This document shows positions 1-5,393 of a stretch of DNA of 6,050 bases, in pieces. Source of the stretch: Pseudomonadota bacterium (lineage in GTDB: Bacteria > Pseudomonadota > Alphaproteobacteria > Rhizobiales > Aestuariivirgaceae). The notes below the pieces were generated by a model, which saw only the letters and a program-made list of their open reading frames with translations, did not search any database and was not told where the DNA came from. Position 1 is the stretch's first letter. Each line of letters opens with the position of its first letter. Both the position numbers and the translations under genes were made by a program. Location of the stretch: the NCBI GenBank assembly GCA_016522385.1, contig JAEKFU010000513.1:1-6050 (forward strand), given 5' to 3'.

Positions 1-103
1 ATGGCGTGCCCAGTACGCGATGGAAACGGAAAAATACGACTGCCTAATTGGTGAGAAGCTCTGGCAGCAGTATCAGCAGGATCGCGGCGGTGACTGGCGT
101 TAG
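1..103 (+). CDS. C-terminal fragment of unidentified protein
   Basis: An open frame enters from the left edge (first full codon at base 2) and stops at TAG 101-103, giving 33 visible residues. The tail is polar and rich in Gln, Glu and Trp, with segments METEKYDCLIGEKLW and QQDRGGDWR. The codons look like those of the neighbouring genes and the frame has no start upstream in the window, so it is most likely the 3' end of a gene beginning outside. I do not recognise the family. The stretch is too short to exclude chance: an ATG at 20-22 lies in frame, but a 27-residue gene starting there has no convincing ribosome binding site. It points the same way as the TPR gene but is 273 bp away, so the two are probably not cotranscribed. 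Confidence 0.45.
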   Translation, partial: WRAQYAMETEKYDCLIGEKLWQQYQQDRGGDWR

Positions 104-310
104 CATCGACCCACAAGATTTGGCGAATCCAACAGACACCAAGTCAAACCGACAACTGGCCAGCACGAGCCGCAGGCAAACATAACCTGGATAAGAGCGG
201 GCATCGAATTTCGATTGTCGGCTATTGGCTGTTTAGCGGACTCGCTTCAATGAAGGCCTTCACTTCTGTTGAGTGGCAAAAGCGATCATTCTGACCGGGT
301 TCTCCTGAGA

Positions 311-339
311 TTGATCGGGACCGGTGTTGTGGGCTACAC
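311..339 (+). promoter_or_regulatory. Candidate sigma-70 promoter of the TPR gene
   Basis: TTGATC at 311-316 and CTACAC at 334-339 are separated by 17 bp. They resemble the rhizobial housekeeping consensus (CTTGAC, 16-18 bp, CTATAT): TTGA is intact and four of six -10 bases match. Transcription would begin near 345, giving a leader of about 32 nt before the ATG at 377. This is a match by eye only. Confidence 0.4.
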
Positions 340-363
340 CTTTCAGAATTAGTTGACCTGAAC

Positions 364-368
364 GGGAG
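364..368 (+). promoter_or_regulatory. Ribosome binding site of the TPR gene
   Basis: GGGAG lies 8 nt before the ATG at 377. This is a good Shine-Dalgarno match at normal spacing and supports that start. Confidence 0.7.
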
Positions 369-376
369 TACGGGCG

Positions 377-2017
377 ATGCCTTACTACGACCTAGGGACG
401 TATTCTAGAAAAGTTACGACAACATCTGACGCTGCGCAGCTCTGGTTCGACCGCGGCCTGGTGTGGACCTATGCCTATAACCACGAGGAAGCGATCGCGT
501 GCTTTGAGAAGGCCATTGAAGCGGATTCCGATTGCGCCATGGCACATTGGGGCATCGCCTATGCAATCGGCCCGAATTACAACAAACCTTGGGAAGCGTT
601 CGAGGATGATGAGAAGCCGGATGCGCTAGCGCGTGCACGTCAGGCGATCACACAGGCGGACAAGCTCAAGGACCATGTGTCCGATTTCGAGAGAGCCTTG
701 ATCGAGGCGATCGTGCACCGTTATCCGGAGGATGCAACGGTCGAAGATTTCTCGCCTTGGAACGATGCCTACGCCGACGCGATGCGCACTGTTTCCAAGG
801 CCTATAGCGCCGATCTGGATATCTGCTGTCTGTTTGCTGAAGCGATAATGAATCGGACGCCCTGGCAGCTTTGGGATCTCCCTTCCGGTAAACCGGCTGA
901 GGGCGCAGACACCTTGGAGGCGATCTCTGTTCTGGAGAGGGCCTTCGACACGCTTGAAGGGGCCTGGGTGCATCCCGGCCTGCTTCACATGTACATCCAT
1001 CTGATGGAAATGTCGCCACATCCAGAACGTGCGCTGCGCCATGGCGATGCACTGAGCACCCTGGTCCCCGATGCTGGACACCTGCTTCACATGGCCACCC
1101 ATATCGACGTTTTGTGCGGAGACTATCAAAACGTGGTCTCAAGAAACCACACGGCAATCGTCGCGGATCGCAAATTCCTGGAGGAAGCGGGCGCTGACAA
1201 TTTTTACTCGGTCTATCGCTGCCACAACTATCATTTCAAGATCTATGGGGCGATGTTCCTTGCTCAGCCCACGGTGGCGCTGGAGACGGCAGACGAACTG
1301 GTTGCGACCATCCCGGAAGATTTCTTGCGCGTCATGGCCGACTGGTTCGAAGCCTTCATCCCGATGAAGCAGCACGTTCTTGTTCGCTTTGGGCGATGGA
1401 ACGACATCCTTGGCCAAGATCTGCCGACAGATTCGGAATTGTATAGCGTAACGACTGCGATGATGCGCTATGCTCGCACCGTCGCTTTTGCGAACATTGG
1501 CAAGCTTGCCGAGGCTGAGGCGGAACGCGACTTATTTTTTCAAGCCCGCGATAACGTTCCTGAGAGCCGCATGCTGTTCAACAACACCTGCCGGGACATA
1601 CTGACGGTTGCGGAACAAATGCTGCTCGGCGAACTGGAATACAAGAAGGGAAATCACGACAAAGCGTTCGAGCATCTCCGGCAATCCGTCGAACTTGACG
1701 ATAACCTACCCTACGACGAGCCATGGGGCTGGATGCAGCCGGCGCGACATGCGCTGGGCGCGCTGCTGATCGAGCAAGATCGCTATGAGGAGGCCGAAGC
1801 GGTCTATCGGGCTGATCTCGGTCTCGATTCCACACTGAGCCGCGCTTGTCAGCATCCAAGCAATGTCTGGAGCTTGCACGGTCTGCATGAATGTCTAATC
1901 CATCGGGGTGAGAAGGTGGAAGCTGGCCAAGTGAAACTGCAACTGGATAAGGCCGTGGCGCGTGCGGAGATTCCAATCAAGGCTTCCTGTTACTGCAGAC
2001 AGAAGGCCGCCGCTTGA
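377..2017 (+). CDS. TPR-repeat protein with duplicated histidine motif
   Basis: A 546-residue, probably cytoplasmic protein; there is no signal peptide or membrane segment. An N-terminal TPR-like helix pair covers about residues 19-52 (FDRGLVWTYAYNHEEAIACF, then KAIEADSDCAMAHWGIAYAIGP), a pattern I associate with a widespread bacterial family of uncharacterised TPR proteins. The middle (about 196-265) is histidine-rich: LLHMYIH at 202-208 and LLHMATH at 236-242 lie exactly 34 residues apart, one TPR unit. Two clearer TPR-like units follow near 411-441 (EYKKGNHDKAFEHLRQSVEL) and 455-482 (LIEQDRYEEAEAVYRADLGL). The protein ends in a cysteine-containing tail, ASCYCR at 536-541. TPR units usually bind partner proteins, so the role is probably scaffolding or regulation; the true function is unknown. 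The start is supported by GGGAG 8 nt upstream. The gene is monocistronic by position and convergent with the hydroxylase gene. Confidence is high for the gene and the TPR fold, low for any activity. Confidence 0.93.
   Translation: MPYYDLGTYSRKVTTTSDAAQLWFDRGLVWTYAYNHEEAIACFEKAIEADSDCAMAHWGIAYAIGPNYNKPWEAFEDDEKPDALARARQAITQADKLKDHVSDFERALIEAIVHRYPEDATVEDFSPWNDAYADAMRTVSKAYSADLDICCLFAEAIMNRTPWQLWDLPSGKPAEGADTLEAISVLERAFDTLEGAWVHPGLLHMYIHLMEMSPHPERALRHGDALSTLVPDAGHLLHMATHIDVLCGDYQNVVSRNHTAIVADRKFLEEAGADNFYSVYRCHNYHFKIYGAMFLAQPTVALETADELVATIPEDFLRVMADWFEAFIPMKQHVLVRFGRWNDILGQDLPTDSELYSVTTAMMRYARTVAFANIGKLAEAEAERDLFFQARDNVPESRMLFNNTCRDILTVAEQMLLGELEYKKGNHDKAFEHLRQSVELDDNLPYDEPWGWMQPARHALGALLIEQDRYEEAEAVYRADLGLDSTLSRACQHPSNVWSLHGLHECLIHRGEKVEAGQVKLQLDKAVARAEIPIKASCYCRQKAAA
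980..1102 (+). repeat. Duplicated LLHM-x-x-H motif inside the TPR gene
   Basis: The 13-base word CCTGCTTCACATG occurs at 979-991 and again at 1081-1093, exactly 102 bp (34 codons) apart, and encodes the core of LLHMYIH and LLHMATH. The spacing equals one TPR unit, so this looks like two successive TPR-like units that keep the same inner-helix histidines rather than a mobile repeat. Both DNA and protein identity are visible directly. Confidence 0.7.
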
Positions 2018-2023
2018 TGCGAC

Positions 2024-2041
2024 GTCGACTTGCTTGTCGAC
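2024..2041 (+). terminator. Weak stem-loop after the TPR gene
   Basis: GTCGAC at 2024-2029 and again at 2036-2041 can pair around the loop ttgctt, starting 6 nt after the TGA stop. There is no following T-run, so this is not a canonical intrinsic terminator. It may protect the mRNA end or act with Rho, or it may be chance. Confidence 0.3.
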
Positions 2042-2136
2042 CACGGTACTTGGCGAAATCATGGTCGGTCAGACGACACAGGCCATCGCGCACTGAGACG
2101 GTCGCGTCTGCTCAAGAAGACGAAAACTTGGCATAA

Positions 2137-2161
2137 CCGGAAATTGAAATACGAATTTCGG
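2137..2161 (-). terminator. Imperfect hairpin downstream of the hydroxylase gene
   Basis: Read on the minus strand, CCGAAATT pairs with AATTTCCGG across an 8-nt loop with one bulged base. It is followed by moderately T-rich sequence (GTTTTCGTCTTC at about 2116-2127). It lies about 75 nt past the hydroxylase stop. The stem is AT-rich and the T-tract is broken, so it is a weak terminator candidate at best. Confidence 0.25.
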
Positions 2162-2234
2162 CTATTGCGTGTACATCGGATCAAGCGACGATTTGCCTTG
2201 GCATCGAGGAGGTCTGTGACCGTCAGTTTCGGCA

Positions 2235-3251
2235 TCAGGCGGCTTCGGTCAGCCGGCGGCGACGTTCTTTGAACTTTTGGTGCGAAGCGTCGGTGCCGTC
2301 GTGGAAAGAGCCGAACCACTTGTCCCACGGCATTTCGAGATTGCCATAGTTACACTCGAAATAGCGGTGATGCATCTGGTGGTGGAAGGTGCCGAGCGCC
2401 AGGCGGTTCTTGTCCTTCACCAGCATGCCTTCAAAACCGGTGTGGGAGGTCGCTGCCGTCAGGGCCTGATGCTGCATATGGAACAGGATATGGATGGGAT
2501 GTGCCGCCAGTACAAAGTGGATCAAGATCGAGGAGAAGAAGATCAAATGCTCAACCGGATGCATCGACAGACCTGACCAGGGGCCGACATTCGTATTGCG
2601 GTGATGCAGGGCATGAACACTCTTGTAGAGCGGCGGCCAGTGTATGAGGCGGTGGATCCAGTAGAAGTGAAAGGAAATCCACACAGGCGTCAGCAGGAAC
2701 AGCGCCACGAACCATACTGGATTGGCGCTCCAGGCCAAAACCGGCGCATAGCCGTTGGCCATGGCCCAGAACATTAAGGCTTCGTACGCTGTCCAGAAGC
2801 CAACACCGCTCCCCAATGACCAGAACATATTGTCGAACACTTGGTCTTTGAAGGTGAAAGCGCGGCTGTCTGTCGCCAAATCGCGCCGATCGAATTTCAA
2901 TCGCTGCCCCTGCTCCTTCCACGCATGGAAATACAGATGCAGACCGCCGGCGATGGCGAGAAGCAGGACAACGTTGCGAATGTAGATTTCCGCGATCCAG
3001 CCTACGGCAAGTGCTCTTGCTTCCTCAAGCGACGGTTGGAACCAGCGCCATGATACATAGGCAATGATGACGAGGATCGAATTCTCAGCGACGCCAAACC
3101 AACGGTCTGCAATCCAGCGGAGCATCCGGACGGGATCTGCAGGCCAAGAAAAGAAAGGCGAGACCTGGATCGGCACCGGCGGGCGATGATGCCACTGCCG
3201 GGCAAAGGCACTCTCATTCGCGCCGTTACCGTTGTTGCTCGTATCGTGCAT
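2235..3251 (-). CDS. Sterol desaturase/fatty acid hydroxylase family membrane protein
   Basis: A 338-residue integral membrane protein with the histidine clusters of the non-heme di-iron hydroxylase/desaturase superfamily: HRLIH (200-204), HALHH (213-217) and HHQMHH (290-295), plus further histidines in HPVEH (231-235) and TSHTG (270). These residues hold two iron atoms that use O2 to hydroxylate or desaturate a lipid C-H bond. Family substrates include sterols, fatty acids, carotenoids and alkylglycerols; hopanoid or another membrane lipid is possible here, but the substrate cannot be read from sequence. Hydrophobic segments lie near 54-68, 89-107, 142-165, 178-197 and 235-259. The N-terminus (1-50) is polar and the C-terminus ends in a basic tail (KERRRRLTEAA). 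Length is typical of the family and no key histidine is missing. The start codon lacks a clear Shine-Dalgarno sequence, so it is less certain than the frame. It diverges from the LysR gene across 123 bp, which suggests control by that regulator. Confidence 0.93.
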   Translation of the reverse strand: MHDTSNNGNGANESAFARQWHHRPPVPIQVSPFFSWPADPVRMLRWIADRWFGVAENSILVIIAYVSWRWFQPSLEEARALAVGWIAEIYIRNVVLLLAIAGGLHLYFHAWKEQGQRLKFDRRDLATDSRAFTFKDQVFDNMFWSLGSGVGFWTAYEALMFWAMANGYAPVLAWSANPVWFVALFLLTPVWISFHFYWIHRLIHWPPLYKSVHALHHRNTNVGPWSGLSMHPVEHLIFFSSILIHFVLAAHPIHILFHMQHQALTAATSHTGFEGMLVKDKNRLALGTFHHQMHHRYFECNYGNLEMPWDKWFGSFHDGTDASHQKFKERRRRLTEAA

Positions 3252-3310
3252 GGTCAGGATGTCCGACTATCTGCTGCTGCAAATGTCTAGTGTCCCACAG
3301 CCCATAAGGT

Positions 3311-3339
3311 TTGAAAAATGGAACTTTTTGAGCCATAAC
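3311..3339 (+). promoter_or_regulatory. Candidate promoter of the LysR gene
   Basis: TTGAAA at 3311-3316 and CATAAC at 3334-3339 are 17 bp apart, matching five of six -35 and four of six -10 consensus bases. Transcription would start near 3346, about 29 nt before the GTG. The AAAAA/TTTTT dyad overlaps the -35 element, which would fit autorepression, common among LysR regulators. GATAAT at 3343-3348 is a better -10 but has no partner at the right distance. Confidence 0.45.
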
Positions 3340-3361
3340 ATCGATAATTCTGAGCTTTTGC

Positions 3362-3366
3362 AAAGG
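3362..3366 (+). promoter_or_regulatory. Ribosome binding site of the LysR gene
   Basis: AAAGG lies 8 nt before the GTG at 3375. Together with the normal LysR N-terminus encoded from that codon, this decides for the GTG start. Confidence 0.5.
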
Positions 3367-3374
3367 TTATCCTG

Positions 3375-4307
3375 GTGCGAGTTTCAATCAAGGCGCTGCA
3401 GTATTTTCTGTTTGCAGCCGAGCAAGGTTCGATTGCCAAAGCTGCCGAACGACTAAACGTGGTGCCGTCCGCGGTATCAAACGCCATCGAACTCGTGGAA
3501 GAGGAATTCGAGCTGCAATTGGTGCAGCGTTATCCGGCAAAGGGGATCAGGCCGACCGCTGCAGGCATTGCGATGATGCGCAAGATCCGCCACCTGATCG
3601 AGGAATATGACAATCTTCTTATTGAGGGCGCAGAGCTGCGTACTGCACTGTCAGGTAGCATATCAATCGGCTACTATGCGCCTGTGGCCCCGGCCTTTAT
3701 ACCGGCCATTGCAGGACCCTTGGTTCGCAACCATCCCAACGTGACATTGAACCTGGTGGAGACCGACAATGAACAGGCCCAAAGCGGCCTGCTCGACGGC
3801 GAATTCGATCTAATCCTGTTCGTTGCTGAGAATGTCAGAACAGGCATCGTCCGTCACACGCTGATCGAAGCGCCCCCTTATGTGCTGGTTCACCGCGGCC
3901 ACAACTTTAGCAAGCAAGAGTCTGTGACGCAGGCTGATCTTCGTGGGGAGCCCTTGGTGCTTCTCGATCTACCAATGACAAACGAGTATTACCGAAACCT
4001 GGTCAATGATTCAGATACTGACGCGAACGTTGTGGCGACAGTTTCCACACATGAAATGGTGCGTAGCCTGGTGGGTGCCGGTGTGGGATGTTCAATTCTC
4101 AACATGCTTCCATTAACTGCTATCACCTATGCCGGTGATAACGTAACTGCCGTCCCGCTTCAGTCTGGGGTAAGGCCGTTAGAGCTGGTCCTAGGACACT
4201 TGCACGGCAAACCCCGCCGGCTGGTCCAAGCCTTCATGGATGCCACCCAAAACTATTTCGCGCTCGCTTCTGCGAGCAACCTAATCGTGCCCTGCAAACC
4301 CTCTTGA
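3375..4307 (+). CDS. LysR-type transcriptional regulator
   Basis: A 310-residue LysR-family regulator of usual length. Residues 6-63 form the winged helix-turn-helix: GSIAKAAERLNVVPSAVSNA carries the recognition helix, and the wing QRYPAKGIRPTAAG is the standard signature. A linker helix (about 64-90) leads to the periplasmic-binding-protein-like effector domain, about 92-296, beginning SGSISIGYYAPVAPAFIPAI and including the subdomain crossover DGEFDLILFV and the second lobe GAGVGCSILNMLP. Such proteins act as tetramers at divergent promoters and change DNA bending when a small ligand binds. The ligand is unknown. Translation starts at GTG; no in-frame ATG upstream gives a better family fit. 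The divergent hydroxylase gene is the obvious candidate target, with likely autoregulation. The domain is intact, with no truncation. Confidence 0.95.
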   Translation: MRVSIKALQYFLFAAEQGSIAKAAERLNVVPSAVSNAIELVEEEFELQLVQRYPAKGIRPTAAGIAMMRKIRHLIEEYDNLLIEGAELRTALSGSISIGYYAPVAPAFIPAIAGPLVRNHPNVTLNLVETDNEQAQSGLLDGEFDLILFVAENVRTGIVRHTLIEAPPYVLVHRGHNFSKQESVTQADLRGEPLVLLDLPMTNEYYRNLVNDSDTDANVVATVSTHEMVRSLVGAGVGCSILNMLPLTAITYAGDNVTAVPLQSGVRPLELVLGHLHGKPRRLVQAFMDATQNYFALASASNLIVPCKPS

Positions 4308-4310
4308 AGT

Positions 4311-4330
4311 GTGCCGCGTCAATTCGGCAC
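4311..4330 (+). terminator. Stem-loop directly after the LysR stop
   Basis: GTGCCG (4311-4316) pairs perfectly with CGGCAC (4325-4330) around an 8-nt loop, beginning 4 nt past the TGA. No T-tract follows, so it is at most a Rho-assisted terminator or mRNA-end hairpin. Confidence 0.35.
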
Positions 4331-4568
4331 GAGCCGAAGCCGGATCGGGAATATGTGGCAAGGACACTCGGCGGCGTCAGTGGCACGAGCGCCTCGCAAG
4401 CCATGCAACCCGTTACCTGCAAATCATGCCGGAGGCAACGCACGACGGAACCGTCCCAGCAACGCCGAGATACCTGCTAGTTTGTTTTCACGCCAATTCT
4501 GGCCCTCTTGCGGGCAATCCTCAACAGCAAGAGATTGTGAAACTGTTGGTTCTGTCGCAGACTTGTCC

Positions 4569-4588
4569 TCTTTGACTACGGTCAAAGA
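4569..4588. promoter_or_regulatory. FNR/FixK-type anaerobox-like dyad
   Basis: TCTTTGAC-tacg-GTCAAAGA is a perfect 8-bp inverted repeat around 4 bp. Its core TTGAC-N4-GTCAA (4572-4585) fits the TTGA-N6-TCAA pattern bound by rhizobial FixK/FnrN/FNR-family regulators (FNR consensus TTGAT-N4-ATCAA). The centre is about 72 bp upstream of the ATG at 4651. If it acted as a class II activator site at -41.5, transcription would begin near 4620 with a 30-nt leader; the matching -10 region around 4606-4613 is weak. The match is seen in the sequence; oxygen control is inference. Confidence 0.45.
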
Positions 4589-4636
4589 CAGCGTGAGAAA
4601 GCTCGAACATTCATTTCAGGCCGAACGATGAATTCT

Positions 4637-4640
4637 GGAG
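4637..4640 (+). promoter_or_regulatory. Ribosome binding site of the small secreted protein
   Basis: GGAG lies 10 nt before the ATG at 4651, a slightly long but acceptable spacing. It sits inside an 8-codon ORF (ATG 4628 to TGA 4652-4654) whose stop overlaps the start as ATGA. Confidence 0.5.
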
Positions 4641-4650
4641 TGTACAGGCC

Positions 4651-4962
4651 ATGAAGCGACGCACTTTGATGATCATATGCTGCACTCTGTTTGTGCTGGT
4701 AGTGATTGGGAATGACCAAGCCGAGGCGGGCACCATCCAGCCAGCTGTGATTGCAGGACCAAACATCGCGTCCGATGTCTTACCTGTGGCTTCCAAGAAG
4801 AGACGGAGCAAGAAGAGCCACGGCGGACAGTACAGCGGACGCATCAGCCACGCTGAGGCCTTGGAGATCTGCCGGAAAAAATATGGCTGGTCCAATGTCG
4901 CTAGGGTGACAATCAGAAAGAATGGTTCCTTCATCTGTCATGAGCCCGCCGTCAACTGGTAG
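4651..4962 (+). CDS. Small secreted two-cysteine protein
   Basis: A 103-residue protein that I cannot assign to a named family. Residues 1-26 look like a Sec signal peptide: MKRR, a hydrophobic core with CC at 10-11 (LMIICCTLFVLVVIG), then a probable cleavage after AEA (24-26). No lipobox is present. The mature part starts with a low-complexity linker, then a basic patch KKRRSKK (49-55), then a compact domain (about 66-98) with AEALEICRKKYGW and RKNGSFICHE. Its two cysteines, C74 and C96, are the only ones in the mature protein and could form one disulfide in the periplasm. The layout recalls small exported orphan proteins common in rhizobia, but that is an impression. It has its own upstream spacer with an anaerobox-like site, so expression under low oxygen is possible. 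Confidence 0.8.
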   Translation: MKRRTLMIICCTLFVLVVIGNDQAEAGTIQPAVIAGPNIASDVLPVASKKRRSKKSHGGQYSGRISHAEALEICRKKYGWSNVARVTIRKNGSFICHEPAVNW

Positions 4963-5056
4963 TCAAGACAGGCGGCAAGGCCCTAACGCAGGTCATATTG
5001 GTTTCGTCGCTGAACAGGTCCTCTGGAGCGCGAACTATCAGCGCGGACGCCATTCT

Positions 5057-5084
5057 GATGTCGACATGTAGACATCGCCTATAC
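5057..5084 (+). promoter_or_regulatory. 20-bp palindrome abutting a -10-like hexamer
   Basis: GATGTCGACATGTAGACATC (5057-5076) is symmetrical in 9 of 10 base pairs. CTATAC follows at 5079-5084 and matches five of six bases of the rhizobial -10 consensus CTATAT. An operator filling the -35/spacer region is suggested. No good -35 element is visible, so the promoter would need an activator or is not real. It would drive the small ORF at 5202 with a leader of roughly 110 nt. Confidence 0.35.
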
Positions 5085-5186
5085 TGCTTGCCTCGACGCA
5101 GATCATTCACCAAATGTGAAATGTCAAACTCAATGAGATTGGTAGGTTGCAGAACTCCCCTTGGCTAACCAGCTGGCCCAGTGAGC

Positions 5187-5192
5187 AGGAGA
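5187..5192 (+). promoter_or_regulatory. Ribosome binding site of the small ORF at 5202
   Basis: AGGAGA lies 9 nt before the ATG at 5202. It is the best Shine-Dalgarno match in this part of the window and favours this ATG over the GTG at 5181. Confidence 0.5.
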
Positions 5193-5201
5193 ACCCGACC
5201 C

Positions 5202-5393
5202 ATGAATTTCTTCAGTACACTGATTGTTGCAGCCGCAGCCCTTCGTGTCGTTTCCACTACCGGGAATACCCGCACACTTGGAAAGGGAGAAGGGCCGACG
5301 CGTGTCTGGGTCAGATTAAGGCCAAACCGGGCGACACGCTCTAGGAGGCCTGCAGGCGGGTCTTTCAGCAAGACGTGCTTCAGCTTTCAGTGA
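5202..5393 (+). CDS. Doubtful small exported peptide, possibly frameshifted
   Basis: This frame encodes 63 residues with a strong ribosome binding site. The N-terminus (MNFFSTLIVAAAALRVVSTT) looks like a signal peptide, but the rest is arginine-rich and unlike a natural mature domain (RVWVRLRPNRATRSRRPAGG). In the next frame, from about 5273 to the TAG at 5342-5344, the reading HTWKGRRADACLGQIKAKPG looks more protein-like. One indel near 5250-5275 would join the signal peptide to it, giving a roughly 47-residue exported peptide. So it may be a pseudogene, carry a sequencing error, or be a genuine unknown. The 3' end overlaps the converging minus-strand gene by 7 bp. I do not recognise a family. 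Confidence 0.35.
   Translation: MNFFSTLIVAAAALRVVSTTGNTRTLGKGEGPTRVWVRLRPNRATRSRRPAGGSFSKTCFSFQ

Larger units (their letters stand above)
104..376. other. Intergenic region upstream of the TPR gene
   Basis: No coding potential is visible over these 273 bp. They hold two short perfect palindromes (ATCGAA-T-TTCGAT at 203-215 and TGAAGGCCTTCA at 251-262), a motif that recurs downstream of the TPR gene (181-227), and a promoter-like pair at 311-339. Palindromes of this length are expected about once or twice by chance in a window this size, so only their position between a gene end and a promoter makes them possible operators. Confidence 0.5.
2018..2234. other. Convergent intergenic region between TPR and hydroxylase genes
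   Basis: This 217-bp gap between converging genes has no credible coding sequence; the open frames across it are arginine-rich antisense readings without ribosome binding sites. It contains a stem-loop just after the TPR stop (2024-2041), a smaller hairpin at 2096-2109 (AGACG, loop gtcg, CGTCT), an AT-rich imperfect hairpin (2137-2161), and the second copy of the CATAACC/CGAATTTCG/CGGCTATTG motif (2132-2167). Confidence 0.5.
3252..3374. promoter_or_regulatory. Shared divergent control region of hydroxylase and LysR genes
   Basis: These 123 bp separate two divergent start codons and must carry both promoters. Visible elements are CCATAA at 3302-3307 and 3333-3338 (31 bp apart, about three helical turns), the related inverted GGTTATCC at 3365-3372, an AAAAA/TTTTT dyad at 3314-3329, and the near-palindrome CTTTTGCAAAGG at 3355-3366. 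LysR regulators typically bind interrupted T-N11-A dyads in such regions; I cannot single out one box. The promoter for the hydroxylase direction is not obvious. Confidence 0.55.
4308..4650. other. 343-bp non-coding stretch after the LysR gene
   Basis: Two overlapping frames are open for 88 and 106 codons starting from GTGs just after the LysR stop. Neither has a ribosome binding site, a recognisable domain or natural protein composition, so I do not call them. The stretch holds a stem-loop at 4311-4330 and the anaerobox-like dyad at 4569-4588; the remainder shows nothing identifiable. A decayed gene is possible but not supported. Confidence 0.45.
4963..5201. other. Intergenic spacer with dyads
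   Basis: No coding sequence is visible in these 239 bp. They contain the 20-bp near-palindrome at 5057-5076 next to CTATAC (5079-5084), and a short TTCAC-N5-GTGAA dyad at 5106-5120. There is no obvious terminator for the secreted-protein gene. Confidence 0.45.

Noticed and set aside
251..262. Perfect 12-bp palindrome TGAAGGCCTTCA as an operator.
   Set aside because: A 12-bp palindrome is expected once or twice by chance in this length; no second copy was seen, so it is kept only as a remark.
353..358. TTGACC as a -35 element before the TPR gene.
   Set aside because: It is only 24 bp before the ATG, leaving no room for a -10 element and leader.
414..1976. Several antisense open frames inside the TPR gene.
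   Set aside because: They are shadows of the GC-rich codon pattern of the real gene, with no starts or domains of their own.
2030..2272. An 80-codon plus-strand ORF in the convergent gap.
   Set aside because: TTG start, no ribosome binding site, very arginine-rich, and it runs into the end of the hydroxylase gene antisense; it is probably a chance open frame.
4321..4333. AATTCGGCACGAG is identical to a well-known cDNA cloning adapter sequence.
   Set aside because: A true cloning junction would read GAATTC, but the preceding base here is C. The word also forms the right arm of a natural stem-loop after the LysR stop, and the sequence continues without any vector. Treated as coincidence.
4309..4631. 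Two overlapping open frames of 88 and 106 codons after the LysR gene.
   Set aside because: Both need GTG starts next to the LysR stop without ribosome binding sites, have low-quality composition and no recognisable domain.
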